64,000 nucleotides of DNA from CAMLHP01 sp035759745 (GTDB taxonomy: Bacteria > Gemmatimonadota > Gemmatimonadetes > Gemmatimonadales > GWC2-71-9): contig DASTUF010000054.1 in NCBI GenBank assembly GCA_035759745.1, forward strand, positions 45,792-109,791, read 5' to 3'. Positions 53,607 to 62,522 of the stretch are shown one piece after another. Each line of letters opens with the position of its first letter. Position 1 is the first letter of the stretch. The notes beneath the pieces are model-generated. The model saw only the letters and a list, made by a program, of their open reading frames with translations. It did no database searches and was not told the origin of the DNA. The position numbers and the translations under genes were made by a program.

Positions 53607-54898
53607 GACTGGGGTCCCGGCAGCAGGTGGACCAGCGGCTCGTACTCGATGGGCAGGCAGGCGATGCCGAACGCCAGGCCGTGCTGGCCGGCTTCGGGTC
53701 GCAGGTCGCCCGCCTGCGTGTCAACAGTGCGCCACCCCTCGTCCCACGCCTCCGCCCAGCAGCCCATGGTCCACGCACCGTCACGCGCGAGCGCGCCACC
53801 CGTGAGGCGTGCGGGGATACCGAGCGAACGCGCCATCGCCACGAAGCGCCGGGACTGGAGCCACTCGCGCCCGGGGAATTCCCGCGCCGTGGAGCGTGCC
53901 AGCGACCGAAGGGTGTCGGCCCGGCTGACGGCGGCCGCCGTTGCGGCGGAGGCGTTGGCGCGGACCAGCGAATCCGGAGCAGCCGCAAGCAGCGTCGGCC
54001 GCGTGTCCGCTTCCGATGGCTCCGGCGATGACTGAGGGACGGCATCGAATCCCTGGAGCCTGACCGCTTCGGCCTTGCCGTCGCTGAAGTTGAGCTGGGC
54101 GATCTCGAATGCGGTCCGCTCGAGCACCAGTCCATTGGGAAGCAGCGCGCGAAGCAGGTGCCCGTTGCCGTCTACCCACATTCGCAGGTTGCTCTTCGAC
54201 GGGTCGGCCCGGAGCGCCCAGGCGGTGACGGTATCGTGCCGTGCAGGCTCCCACCGATCGGCGGCGCCGACGTACTGAGCGCTGTCCACAGGATACGCCA
54301 CAAACTGCCCGCTGAGCCGCAGCGATTCAACGCCCGGAGTTGCCGTCAGCGGGTCCAGCAGCCGCGCGCTCACCTCGGGCGACTGCTGGAGGCGCCTGGT
54401 CGCTGCCAGCCGTACCAGCCAGGGTGCCAGGGGCAGGGCATTACCCACCCGCAGTCGCGCACGATGGGTGGCGCTGTCTTCGGTGAGGACCACGGCCGCG
54501 AGTCCGGAGTCACCCATGGTGCCGGAGACCTGATAGGGCGGGGTATCGCCCCGCAGGGTCGCGATCCAGTGCCGCAGTGTCAGGGAAGGGGAGAGTTCGG
54601 TGTCGAGCGTGTAGCGGACGTTTCGGGACTGGGCGCCCTCGCCCAGCACGAGGTGGTATCGCTCGGAGACGCGGACCCCTGTCGCCGAGGTGTCCACCGA
54701 TACTGATGCGTACCCGACCGGCTGGGAGCCCTGGAAGACCCGGAAGAAATGGGTCTCGGGTGACACCAGCGCGTATAGCGCGCGCTCGCCCGGCGCCCTT
54801 CCAGTGGTGAAGTACTCCCGGCGCACCAGCCAGCCCAGCGACGCCACCCACGCCGCCAGCACCAGGGCGCCGGCAACGTGCAGTTTGCGTGGCTTCAT
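53603..54898 (-). CDS. Transglutaminase-like protein with degenerate catalytic triad
   Basis: A 431-residue protein. Residues 8-24 are a membrane anchor (VAGALVLAAWVASLGWL). Residues about 340-425 follow the transglutaminase-like fold: FVAMARSLGIPARLTGGALA and CWAEAWDEGWRTVDTQAGDL. The catalytic Cys expected about 15 residues before GIPAR is absent (Glu345/Trp346), the His of the HAWxE motif is Cys380, and only Asp393 is kept. The large middle part (40-330) is a beta-rich periplasmic region. It is coupled to the ABC ATPase, so it may be a periplasmic partner of that transporter rather than an enzyme. Confidence 0.75.
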   Translation of the reverse strand: MKPRKLHVAGALVLAAWVASLGWLVRREYFTTGRAPGERALYALVSPETHFFRVFQGSQPVGYASVSVDTSATGVRVSERYHLVLGEGAQSRNVRYTLDTELSPSLTLRHWIATLRGDTPPYQVSGTMGDSGLAAVVLTEDSATHRARLRVGNALPLAPWLVRLAATRRLQQSPEVSARLLDPLTATPGVESLRLSGQFVAYPVDSAQYVGAADRWEPARHDTVTAWALRADPSKSNLRMWVDGNGHLLRALLPNGLVLERTAFEIAQLNFSDGKAEAVRLQGFDAVPQSSPEPSEADTRPTLLAAAPDSLVRANASAATAAAVSRADTLRSLARSTAREFPGREWLQSRRFVAMARSLGIPARLTGGALARDGAWTMGCWAEAWDEGWRTVDTQAGDLRPEAGQHGLAFGIACLPIEYEPLVHLLPGPQS

Positions 54899-55386
54899 GC
54901 GATAAACCGACGGATTACCGCTTCGACCATCTCGCGCTCCCGCTCCCGCTCAACCACCAGGGTCAGTTTGAGCGGCGAGGAGCGCTCGGCCAGTGTCTCC
55001 GCCATGAGCGCAGCCGCATCGTCGACATCGAGGAGTCCGGGCCCTGCGCCCAGCGGCGCAGCGGCCACGTGGGCAAGGCCCCATTCGGCAGCTCGCTGCC
55101 AGGCCGACCGCAGCGCCCGGCGTACAGTCTCTCGCGAGGCCTCCTGCTCACGGTCCTGAAGGACCACATGAAGCACGAAATCGGCCGCCAGCTCGCCTGC
55201 CGGGGTGATCACGGCGGCGCCGGCCTCGAGCGGTGCGCCGAGCCGCCGCTGCTCTGCAAAGCTTGCGCCCGCCTGCCGGTCGAGCGCGATCGCGGCGGCG
55301 GTGATCGGCTCCAGCAACGCGTCCGCCGGACGCAGCACGGCATCCGCCTTCACGAAGGCGAGGTCATCCACGATGCATTCGATCAC
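54895..55386 (-). CDS. Macro-domain-like protein
   Basis: A 163-residue protein. The second half matches a macro domain: AVITPAGELAADFVLHVVLQ, ETVRRALRSAWQRAAEWGLA and HVAAAPLGAGPGLLDVDDAAALMAETL (split here for length). The N-terminal ADP-ribose loop, normally DAIVNAANxxLxxGGGV, is DAVLRPADALLEPITAAAIA, so key Asn residues are missing and ligand binding is uncertain. GTG 55386 overlaps the TPR stop and the gene's stop overlaps the next ATG, so it is part of a four-step coupled operon. Confidence 0.75.
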   Translation of the reverse strand: MIECIVDDLAFVKADAVLRPADALLEPITAAAIALDRQAGASFAEQRRLGAPLEAGAAVITPAGELAADFVLHVVLQDREQEASRETVRRALRSAWQRAAEWGLAHVAAAPLGAGPGLLDVDDAAALMAETLAERSSPLKLTLVVEREREREMVEAVIRRFIA

Positions 55387-56036
55387 ACGTCGATCCCCTG
55401 GGCCCGTCGGTAGGCACGTACCGCATCATCGGGACGCTCGAGGCGGTCGAGCACCCTGCCGTAGAGGTGCCAGGCCCGCCGGTTGTCCGGCTCCTCGGCC
55501 AGCGCACGTTCCAGCGCCACCGCCGAATCCTCCAGGCGGTCGGCCCGGTTGAGCGCGTCGCCCAGGCGGAGTTGCATGCCGGGGCGGTCCGGCTGCACCG
55601 CCAGCGAACGGCTGAATGCCTCGACCGCCTCCACCGGGCGGCCACGGCGCAGCAGCACGTCGCCCAGCTCGACCAGGGCCGGCCCGTGCGCCGGATGCAG
55701 TCGCAGCACCCGCCGAAGGTCTTCCTCCGCCTCGGTCAGACGGTTCAGCCGCGCCTGGAGAGCGCCCCTCAGCGCCAGGTACTCGGTCTGGTCGGGGGAG
55801 GCGGCGATTGCTTCGCTCAGCGTGGCAACGGCGGCGTCGAGGTTGTCGTCGCCCTCCAGCGAATGGGCCAGTCCCAGCCTCGCCTCCACATGCCCCGGTG
55901 CCTGGGCCAGTGTCTCACGGAAGGCACGGATGGCCTCGCGGTAGCGACCTTCGCGCCAGGCGCGTTCGCCCTGCTCGAACATTTGTTCAACGCCGGCGCG
56001 AGGGGAGCCCTCGGCGGGCAGATCTTTGCTTGACAT
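55383..56036 (-). CDS. TPR-repeat protein
   Basis: A 217-residue protein with five or six TPR units, such as QGERAWREGRYREAIRAFRE, LGLAHSLEGDDNLDAAVATL, RGALQARLNRLTEAEEDLRR, LGDVLLRRGRPVEAVEAFSR and LGDALNRADRLEDSAVALER. No signal peptide. GGAG lies 5 bases before ATG 56036. It is the first gene of the TPR-macro-transglutaminase-ABC operon. The longer in-frame reading upstream overlaps the uvrA start region and is rejected. Confidence 0.82.
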   Translation of the reverse strand: MSSKDLPAEGSPRAGVEQMFEQGERAWREGRYREAIRAFRETLAQAPGHVEARLGLAHSLEGDDNLDAAVATLSEAIAASPDQTEYLALRGALQARLNRLTEAEEDLRRVLRLHPAHGPALVELGDVLLRRGRPVEAVEAFSRSLAVQPDRPGMQLRLGDALNRADRLEDSAVALERALAEEPDNRRAWHLYGRVLDRLERPDDAVRAYRRAQGIDV

Positions 56037-56089
56037 GATGCTCCGGCCCTGCGGGAAGCTGGATGGTACGACAGGAGAAACTAGCCGGG

Positions 56090-56118
56090 TTGAAGCAGAT
56101 TCTCCCTTCGGGTAGCTT
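56090..56118 (+). promoter_or_regulatory. Predicted uvrA promoter with near-leaderless transcript
   Basis: TTGAAG (56090-56095), 17 bases, then TAGCTT (56113-56118) is a good -35/-10 pair; ATG 56127 follows 8 bases after the -10. Transcription starting 6-8 bases downstream would give almost no leader, and no ribosome site is present. Confidence 0.5.
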
Positions 56119-56126
56119 TCGGGGCT

Positions 56127-59006
56127 ATGGCCCAGGAACACCTTGTCGTACGCGGTGCCCGCGAGCATAACCTCCGGAATATCACGGTCTCCATACCGAG
56201 GAACCGCCTCACCGTCATCACCGGGCTCTCCGGCTCGGGCAAATCCTCGCTCGCCTTCGACACGATCTACGCCGAAGGCCAGCGTCGCTACGTCGAGTCG
56301 CTGTCGGCCTACGCCCGCCAATTCCTCGGCCTGATGGAGAAGCCCGACGTCGATGCCATCGAGGGGCTTTCACCGGCCATCTCGATCGAGCAGAAGACCA
56401 CCGGCCAGAATCCGCGCTCCACGGTCGGCACCGTCACTGAAGTGTACGACTACCTGCGGCTGCTCTGGGCCCGCGTCGGTGTGCCGCATTGTCCCAACGA
56501 CGGCGCACCCATCTCGCGCCAGAGCGCATCACAGATCGTCGACGCCGTGCTGGCATGGCCCGAAGGCACCCGGATCGAGGTGCTGGCCCCGCTGGTGCGT
56601 GGCCGGAAGGGAGAGTTTCGCGACCTGCTCGATGACGCCCGCCGCCGCGGCTTCGTGCGCGCCCGGGTGGACGGTGAAGTGTACGACCTCGGTGACGTCC
56701 CGAAGCTCAACCGGCGCCAGAACCACGATATCGCACTGGTGGTGGACCGCCTGGTGGTGAAGGCTGCCGACCGGGGGCGCCTCAATGATTCCATCGAGAC
56801 CGCGCTGCGGGAAGCCGACGGTATCGTCGAGGTCATCCGGCACGGCAGCAAGGGCGCCGCCGGCGAGCCAGCATCGGTGCTGTTCTCCGAGCGGCTCGCG
56901 TGCCCGGTGTGCGGACTGTCGATGGCCGAGCTCGAGCCGCGCCAGTTCTCGTTCAACTCGCCCTACGGCGTGTGCCCCGAGTGTCACGGTCTTGGCACCC
57001 GGAAAAAGGTCAATGAGGCGCTCATCCTGGGGGATCCGAGCATCTCGATCCTTGAAGGCGTGGTGCTTCCGTGGGGCGAACCGACGGGCTACCTCCGAAA
57101 AGTTGTGCTGCCGGTGCTGGCGCAGGCACTCGAGTTCGATCCGGCCAAGCCGTGGCGGAGCTATTCCGATGCAGCGCGGCACGGCCTGCTCCACGGCATG
57201 AGTGGCACCCTCAAGTTCCGCACCGAGGCGTCGCGCTCCAAGTCGGAGCACGAAACCAGCTGGGAAGGCATCCTCAGCAACGTGGAGCGTCGCTACCAGG
57301 AGAGCAGTAGCGACTCGCTGCGGCAGCAGTACGAGGAGTTCATGGTGGCGATGCCATGCCCGACCTGCGGCGGACGGCGGCTCCGGCCAGAGAGCCTGTC
57401 GGTCCTGGTGGGCGGCACCAGCATCGGCGATGTGGTCGAGCTGCCGGTCGAGCGGGCGGTGGAGTTCTTCGCGCAACTTCCGGTGGGACGCGGCGGCATC
57501 GACCCGGACGTCGCGGGCCCGATCCTCAAGGAGGTGGGCGACCGGTTGCGTTTCCTGGTCGATGTGGGCCTGGGCTACCTGACGCTGGGCCGAGGGGCCA
57601 CGTCGCTCTCGGGCGGCGAGATGCAACGCATCCGGCTCGCGACCCAGATCGGTTCGCGGCTGGTGGGCGTGCTGTACATCCTCGACGAACCCAGCATCGG
57701 CCTGCACCAGCGCGATAACGAGCGCCTGCTGGGCACGTTGCGGGGACTTCGCGACCTGGGCAACACCGTCATCGTGGTCGAGCACGACGAAGACACCATC
57801 CGCGCCGCCGACCACGTGATCGACCTTGGCCCCCGTGCGGGACGCCTGGGAGGACAGGTCATCGCCGAAGGTGGAGTCGACGACCTGGTCGCGGCGCCCG
57901 AATCGCTGACCGGGCGGTACCTGCGGGGCGACCTCCGGGTGCCGGTGCCGGCTGTCCGGCGCCAGGCCGATTCGGCGCGTATGCTGCGTGTGGTGGGCGC
58001 CACCGCCAACAATCTCCGGAACCTGTCGGTCGAGTTCCCGCTGGGACTCTTCGTGGCCGTGACCGGCGTATCCGGATCCGGCAAGTCGACGCTGGTCACC
58101 GACATCCTCTACCAGTCACTGGCGCGGCACCTCTATCGCGCGCGCGTGCTGCCCGGTGCCCATCGTGGCATCGAGGGACTCGACCACCTCGACAAGGTCA
58201 TCGACATCGACCAGAGTCCCATCGGTCGCACGCCGCGCTCCAACCCCGCCACCTACACCGGGCTGTTCACGCCCATTCGGGAACTCTTCACCCAGCTGCC
58301 CGAGGCCAAGCTGCGCGGATATGGACCCGGGCGCTTCTCGTTCAACGTGAAGGGCGGTCGCTGCGAAGCGTGCCAGGGCGATGGCCTGGTCAAGATCGAG
58401 ATGCACTTCCTGCCCGACGTGTACGTGCCCTGCGACGTGTGCAAGGGGCGGCGCTACAACCGGGAGACCCTCGAGGTGCGCTACAAGGGGAAGAGCATCG
58501 CCGACGTCCTCGACCTGACTGTGGCCGATGCGCTGGAGTTCTTCGCCAACCAGCGTCGCATCGCGGACAAGCTGGAATTGCTCAATGACGTCGGACTCGG
58601 CTACATCCACCTGGGTCAGTCGGCCACCACGCTGTCGGGCGGCGAGGCGCAGCGGGTCAAGCTCGCGGCCGAGCTCTCCAAGCGGGACACCGGCCGCACG
58701 CTGTACATCCTCGACGAGCCCACCACCGGACTCCATTTCGAGGATGTCCGCCTGCTGCTCGAGGTGCTGCACCGGCTGGTGCAGAAGGGCAACAGCGTCG
58801 TGGTCATCGAGCACAACCTCGATGTCATCAAGACCGCCGACTGGATCATCGACCTCGGACCGGAAGGCGGCGATGCCGGCGGACAGGTGGTCGCCGCCGG
58901 CTCCCCCGAGCAGGTGTCGGCAGTGCCCGAAAGCCATACGGGCGCCTTCCTCCGGCGAGTGCTCGACGGCAGGCGGCCCGATTCCGCTTCACTGCGCAGC
59001 GCCTGA
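56127..59006 (+). CDS. uvrA: Excinuclease ABC subunit A
   Basis: A 959-residue ATPase of nucleotide-excision repair. The first Walker A is GLSGSGKSS (about residue 32) and the second GVSGSGKST (about residue 648). Both ABC signatures (LSGGEMQRIRLATQIGSRL and LSGGEAQRVKLAAELSKRD) and zinc elements (CPVCGLSM, GRCEACQGDG) are present. The Zn finger near PHCPNDGAPIS has Asp-Gly in place of the usual CxxC pair, a known variant. It binds damaged DNA with UvrB. The transcript may be nearly leaderless. Confidence 0.97.
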   Translation: MAQEHLVVRGAREHNLRNITVSIPRNRLTVITGLSGSGKSSLAFDTIYAEGQRRYVESLSAYARQFLGLMEKPDVDAIEGLSPAISIEQKTTGQNPRSTVGTVTEVYDYLRLLWARVGVPHCPNDGAPISRQSASQIVDAVLAWPEGTRIEVLAPLVRGRKGEFRDLLDDARRRGFVRARVDGEVYDLGDVPKLNRRQNHDIALVVDRLVVKAADRGRLNDSIETALREADGIVEVIRHGSKGAAGEPASVLFSERLACPVCGLSMAELEPRQFSFNSPYGVCPECHGLGTRKKVNEALILGDPSISILEGVVLPWGEPTGYLRKVVLPVLAQALEFDPAKPWRSYSDAARHGLLHGMSGTLKFRTEASRSKSEHETSWEGILSNVERRYQESSSDSLRQQYEEFMVAMPCPTCGGRRLRPESLSVLVGGTSIGDVVELPVERAVEFFAQLPVGRGGIDPDVAGPILKEVGDRLRFLVDVGLGYLTLGRGATSLSGGEMQRIRLATQIGSRLVGVLYILDEPSIGLHQRDNERLLGTLRGLRDLGNTVIVVEHDEDTIRAADHVIDLGPRAGRLGGQVIAEGGVDDLVAAPESLTGRYLRGDLRVPVPAVRRQADSARMLRVVGATANNLRNLSVEFPLGLFVAVTGVSGSGKSTLVTDILYQSLARHLYRARVLPGAHRGIEGLDHLDKVIDIDQSPIGRTPRSNPATYTGLFTPIRELFTQLPEAKLRGYGPGRFSFNVKGGRCEACQGDGLVKIEMHFLPDVYVPCDVCKGRRYNRETLEVRYKGKSIADVLDLTVADALEFFANQRRIADKLELLNDVGLGYIHLGQSATTLSGGEAQRVKLAAELSKRDTGRTLYILDEPTTGLHFEDVRLLLEVLHRLVQKGNSVVVIEHNLDVIKTADWIIDLGPEGGDAGGQVVAAGSPEQVSAVPESHTGAFLRRVLDGRRPDSASLRSA

Positions 59007-59058
59007 CTGCCCTGCTTCGCCGTTGCGCCCCCGCGTCCCCCATGCCACCCTTCAGGGC

Positions 59059-59304
59059 ATGCGAGACAGCTTCACCAGGAAGTATTCCAACGGCGAAGTG
59101 ACGGTGGTCTGGAGACCGTCCATCTGCCAGCACACCGGCATCTGCTTCATGGGGCTGCCGCAGGTGTTCGACCCGTCCAAGCGGCCGTGGATAGCCATCG
59201 ATGGTGCCTCGACCGAGGACATCGTTGCCCAGGTCAAGGCCTGTCCGTCGGGAGCGCTGTCGTACTACATGAATGACGAAACCGATCCTGCCCCAGCCGA
59301 GTAG
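59059..59304 (+). CDS. Divergent ferredoxin-like protein, single [4Fe-4S] type (Fer4_19)
   Basis: An 81-residue protein. The cluster motif region is SICQHTGICFMGLPQVFDPS and CPSGALSYY, the Fer4_19 pattern (CxxxGxCxxGLPxVF, then CPSGAL). It likely carries one iron-sulfur cluster and acts as a small electron carrier or cluster donor. It begins ATG 59059, 52 bases after the uvrA stop, and lies 44 bases before the DPP-IV start, so co-transcription is likely. Confidence 0.85.
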   Translation: MRDSFTRKYSNGEVTVVWRPSICQHTGICFMGLPQVFDPSKRPWIAIDGASTEDIVAQVKACPSGALSYYMNDETDPAPAE

Positions 59305-59348
59305 TGCCTCGTACGACGTTCCCGCACCCCACCTCGACCCTGACTGCC

Positions 59349-61628
59349 ATGCTGCCAGCTTCGTCCCGCCGGCGATCCCTCGCCGCGCTCTTCCTGCTGC
59401 TCGCTCCCGGCGTGCTCCTGGCCCAGGAACCGGACCCGGTGGCCGACTCGAGCCTGTTGACGCTTTCCCGGATCAATTCCAGCCGCGAGTTCGCCGGGCA
59501 GAGCTTCGGGCCGGCCCGCTGGATCGAGGACGGCAAGGCCTACACCACCCTGGAGCGGGCGGACACTGGCAACGGGCGCGACATCGTCCGGTACGATACG
59601 GGGCGGGGCAGCCGCGAGGTGCTGGTGTCGGGCTCGGTGCTCATGCCGCCCGGCGACACCGCCGCGCTGGAGGTCGAGGACTACGAATGGTCGGCGGATC
59701 GCAGCCACCTCCTCGTCTTCACCAACAGCCGTCCGGTATGGCGCGACAATACCCGCGGCGACTACTGGGTGCTGGACCGCGACAGCGGCCGGCTGCGGCA
59801 GCTGGGCGGCGATGCGCCCGAGTCGTCGCTGATGTTCGCCAAATTCTCCCCCGACGGCGGGCGAGTGGGGTATGTCCGCGAGAACGACATCTATGTCGAG
59901 GATCTCGAGTCCGGCGCCATCACCCGGCTCACGTCCGATGGGTCGCGCACGGTCATCAACGGCACCTTCGACTGGGTCTACGAGGAGGAGTTCGGCCTGC
60001 GCGACGGATGGCGCTGGAGTCCGGACGGCACTCGCATCGCGTTCTGGCAGCTGGTGGCCGACAGTGTCCGCGACTTCACGCTCATCAACTTCACCGATTC
60101 GCTCTATCCCGTCGTCACCCCGATCCAGTACCCCAAGGCCGGCGAGGCCAACTCGGCCGCTCGCATCGGCGCGGTGGACGCTCACGGCGGGCCGACCACC
60201 TGGCTCGCGCTCGAGGGCGATCCGCGCAACAACTATCCCGCGCGCATGGACTGGGCCGCCAATTCGAGCGAAGTCGTGGTTCAGTACCTCAACCGGCTGC
60301 AGAACACCAACCGGGTGCTGCTGGGCGACACCCGTACCGGCGCTGTGACCACGGTGCTGGTGGAGCGCGACTCCGCATGGGTGTATGTGGTGGACGCCCT
60401 GGAGTGGCTGGACGGCGGCCGCCGCTTCACCTGGGTCAGCGAGCGCGATGGCTGGGAGCATGTGTACTCTGTCTCCCGCGACGGTTCCGATGTCCGGCTC
60501 CTGACGCCTGGAGAGTTCGACGTGGTGTCGGTGGAGTCCGTCGACGCCAGGGGTGGGTGGCTCTACTACATCGCCTCGCCCGACAATCCGGCCCAGCGGT
60601 ACCTCTATCGTGCCCGGCTCAACGGGCGGGGCCAGCCCGAGCGGCTCACGCCGGCCAGGCAGGGCGGGACGCACTCCTATGAGCTGTCGCCGGATCGCAC
60701 CCACGCCTTCCACGTCCATTCGGCGTTCGGGCTTCCGCCCGCAACCGACCTGGTCCAGCTGCCGGACCACCGCACGATCCGCTCCCTCGCCGACAACGCG
60801 ACGCTTCGTGGCCGGGTGGAGCGGCTGGCCCGCGGACCGGCCGAGTTCACCGCCATCGACATCGGCGACGGCATCGAGCTCAACGCCTGGGTCATGAAGC
60901 CGGCAGATTTCGATCCGTCCAGGCGCTATCCAGTGCTGTTCCATGTGTACGGCGGACCCGGTTCCCAGACGGTGCTCGACGCGTGGGGGGGCTCCAACTA
61001 TCTGTGGCACCTGATGCTCACCCAGAAGGGCTACATCGTGGCGAGCGTCGACAACCGGGGCACCAACACGCGCGGACGCGACTTCCGCAAGATCGTGTAC
61101 GGCCGCCTCGGCGTGATCGAGACCCAGGACCAGGCCCGGGCCGCCGCAGCGTTCGGGAGGCTGCCGTATGTGGACTCCACCCGGATGGGTATCTGGGGGT
61201 GGAGTTACGGCGGGTTCATGAGCCTGAACGTTCTGTTCCAGGCGCCGGACGTCTATCGGGCGGCGGTGGCGGTCGCGCCGGTGACCCACTGGAAGTACTA
61301 CGACAACATCTACACCGAGCGCTACAACGGCCTGCCCCAGGACAACCCGGATGGCTACGACGCCGGATCACCGCTGACGTACGTGGATAGCCTGCGGGGC
61401 GATCTGCTCCTGGTCCATGGCAGCGGCGACGACAACGTGCACTACCAGAACTCCCAGGCGCTCGTCAATGCGCTGGTGCGGGCCAACAAGCCCTTCCAGC
61501 TGATGGAGTATCCCAATCGCAACCACGGGATTTTCGGGGGGAACACCCGGCGCCACCTGTTCGAGCTGATTACCCGCTACCTGGACGAGCATTTGGCGGC
61601 GCCGGAATCGCCCGCGCTGACATTCTGA
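59349..61628 (+). CDS. Dipeptidyl peptidase IV family serine peptidase (S9B)
   Basis: A 759-residue exported peptidase. A signal peptide (SLAALFLLLAPGVLLAQ) supports ATG 59349 over GTG 59304. An eight-bladed propeller includes the substrate-amine Glu pair in WVYEEEFGLRD. The catalytic domain has Ser619 in GWSYGGFMS, Asp694/695 in HGSGDDNVHY and His726 in YPNRNHGIFGG. It removes X-Pro dipeptides from peptide N-termini, and with the peptide importer it fits a proteolytic life style. Periplasmic or surface. Confidence 0.93.
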   Translation: MLPASSRRRSLAALFLLLAPGVLLAQEPDPVADSSLLTLSRINSSREFAGQSFGPARWIEDGKAYTTLERADTGNGRDIVRYDTGRGSREVLVSGSVLMPPGDTAALEVEDYEWSADRSHLLVFTNSRPVWRDNTRGDYWVLDRDSGRLRQLGGDAPESSLMFAKFSPDGGRVGYVRENDIYVEDLESGAITRLTSDGSRTVINGTFDWVYEEEFGLRDGWRWSPDGTRIAFWQLVADSVRDFTLINFTDSLYPVVTPIQYPKAGEANSAARIGAVDAHGGPTTWLALEGDPRNNYPARMDWAANSSEVVVQYLNRLQNTNRVLLGDTRTGAVTTVLVERDSAWVYVVDALEWLDGGRRFTWVSERDGWEHVYSVSRDGSDVRLLTPGEFDVVSVESVDARGGWLYYIASPDNPAQRYLYRARLNGRGQPERLTPARQGGTHSYELSPDRTHAFHVHSAFGLPPATDLVQLPDHRTIRSLADNATLRGRVERLARGPAEFTAIDIGDGIELNAWVMKPADFDPSRRYPVLFHVYGGPGSQTVLDAWGGSNYLWHLMLTQKGYIVASVDNRGTNTRGRDFRKIVYGRLGVIETQDQARAAAAFGRLPYVDSTRMGIWGWSYGGFMSLNVLFQAPDVYRAAVAVAPVTHWKYYDNIYTERYNGLPQDNPDGYDAGSPLTYVDSLRGDLLLVHGSGDDNVHYQNSQALVNALVRANKPFQLMEYPNRNHGIFGGNTRRHLFELITRYLDEHLAAPESPALTF

Positions 61629-61666
61629 GCTAGATTCGAGATACCGCTTGCACGGGAGGCGACTCC

Positions 61667-61882
61667 ATGCACTACGACGAGATCATCTCGCTGCTGGGCT
61701 TTGCGGGCGATCACGATCAGGTGGTCCGGATCCTCACCAGCGACAAGCAGGAAGTGGTTGGCGTGCCGACCAGCGTGGATACCCATGTGACGGCCCATGA
61801 GGTCTATCTGCGGCCGCGGGGCATCGACGACTCCGAGATCGCCATCTCCCTTGGCGCAATCCAGGAAGTCGAACTGGTCTGA
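61667..61882 (+). CDS. Protein of unknown function
   Basis: A 71-residue soluble protein (MHYDEIISLLGFAGDHDQVV, then RILTSDKQEVVGVPTSVDTH). The central and last parts (AISLGAIQEVELV) look like an Sm- or PRC-barrel-like beta strand pattern, but no family is assigned. GGGAGG lies 8 bases before the ATG. It follows DPP-IV by 38 bases and is separated from the small membrane-protein array by 90 bases that contain a hairpin. Confidence 0.65.
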   Translation: MHYDEIISLLGFAGDHDQVVRILTSDKQEVVGVPTSVDTHVTAHEVYLRPRGIDDSEIAISLGAIQEVELV

Positions 61883-61906
61883 CCGTCCCCAACTGAAACA
61901 TCGAGT

Positions 61907-61934
61907 CGCTCCCGGCCGTAGAAGGGCGGGAGCG
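61907..61934. terminator. Hairpin before the small membrane-protein array
   Basis: Stem cgctcccg(g)cc / ggcgggagcg (one bulge) with a 7-base loop (gtagaag), between the unknown 71-residue gene and the array. There is no T-run. It could be a weak terminator or an attenuator. Confidence 0.4.
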
Positions 61935-61972
61935 GCCCGTCAGGGCTGCGTTGGACCGAAAGGACGGCGCCG

Positions 61973-62221
61973 GTGGAGGACGTGCTCGCCATCATCTTCA
62001 TCTTCGGGGTTCCGGGCCTCATCGGCTTCACATTCACTCCGATGGGCCGGGCGCTGACCGATCGCATTCGCTACGGGGTGCAGCCCCGGGATGCCATCGA
62101 CCCGGCACTGTATGAGGAGGTCGAACAGCTTCGGGGCGAGTTAGCGGAACTCAACGAGCGGGTAGACTTCGCCGAGCGGTTGCTGGCGAAGCAGCGCGAG
62201 ACCCCGGAGCTGGGGGCCTGA
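61973..62221 (+). CDS. Small membrane protein 1 of the coiled-coil array
   Basis: An 82-residue protein: one N-terminal helix (LAIIFIFGVPGLIGFTFTPM), a short charged linker, then a helical coil ending LNERVDFAERLLAKQRETPE. The final motif ER-V-DF-AER-LL is shared with the next five genes. Start GTG 61973, with AAGGA about 8 bases before it. Type resembles PspB (short membrane helix, coil, ERIQxLE-type end); actual function unknown. Confidence 0.75.
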   Translation: MEDVLAIIFIFGVPGLIGFTFTPMGRALTDRIRYGVQPRDAIDPALYEEVEQLRGELAELNERVDFAERLLAKQRETPELGA

Positions 62222-62222
62222 C

Positions 62223-62522
62223 GTGGGCGACATCCTCCAGTTTGCCGGCGTCATGGCAGTGGTGCTGGGAATGCCGATGCTGCTGTTCTACGTCATGCTG
62301 CCGGTCGCCAAGCGGATGGGACAGCGCCTTGGCCCCCGGCCCACCGGTGATCCCGACCTGCTGGCCGAGGTCGATGCCCTGCGCAGCGAAGTGGATGCCT
62401 TGCGCGATGCGGTGAGCCGGATGCCGGAACTGGAAGAGCGTGTCGATTTCGCGGAGCGGCTGCTGGCCCGCGAGCGTGAGCCGGCGCCGCTGCTCGCTGA
62501 TCGCAATCGGGAGAACGCATGA
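62223..62522 (+). CDS. Small membrane protein 2 of the coiled-coil array
   Basis: A 99-residue protein: one helix (LQFAGVMAVVLGMPMLLFYV), a Lys/Arg stop-transfer region, then a Leu-zipper-like coil (LLAEVDALRSEVDALRDAVS) and ELEERVDFAERLLARERE. GTG 62223 starts 1 base after the previous stop. The coil is long enough for dimerisation. Confidence 0.75.
   Translation: MGDILQFAGVMAVVLGMPMLLFYVMLPVAKRMGQRLGPRPTGDPDLLAEVDALRSEVDALRDAVSRMPELEERVDFAERLLAREREPAPLLADRNRENA

Noticed and set aside
59265..61289. 674-codon ORF antisense to the DPP-IV gene
   Set aside because: Mirror of a conserved S9B peptidase; composition is His/Arg/Pro-rich without motifs.
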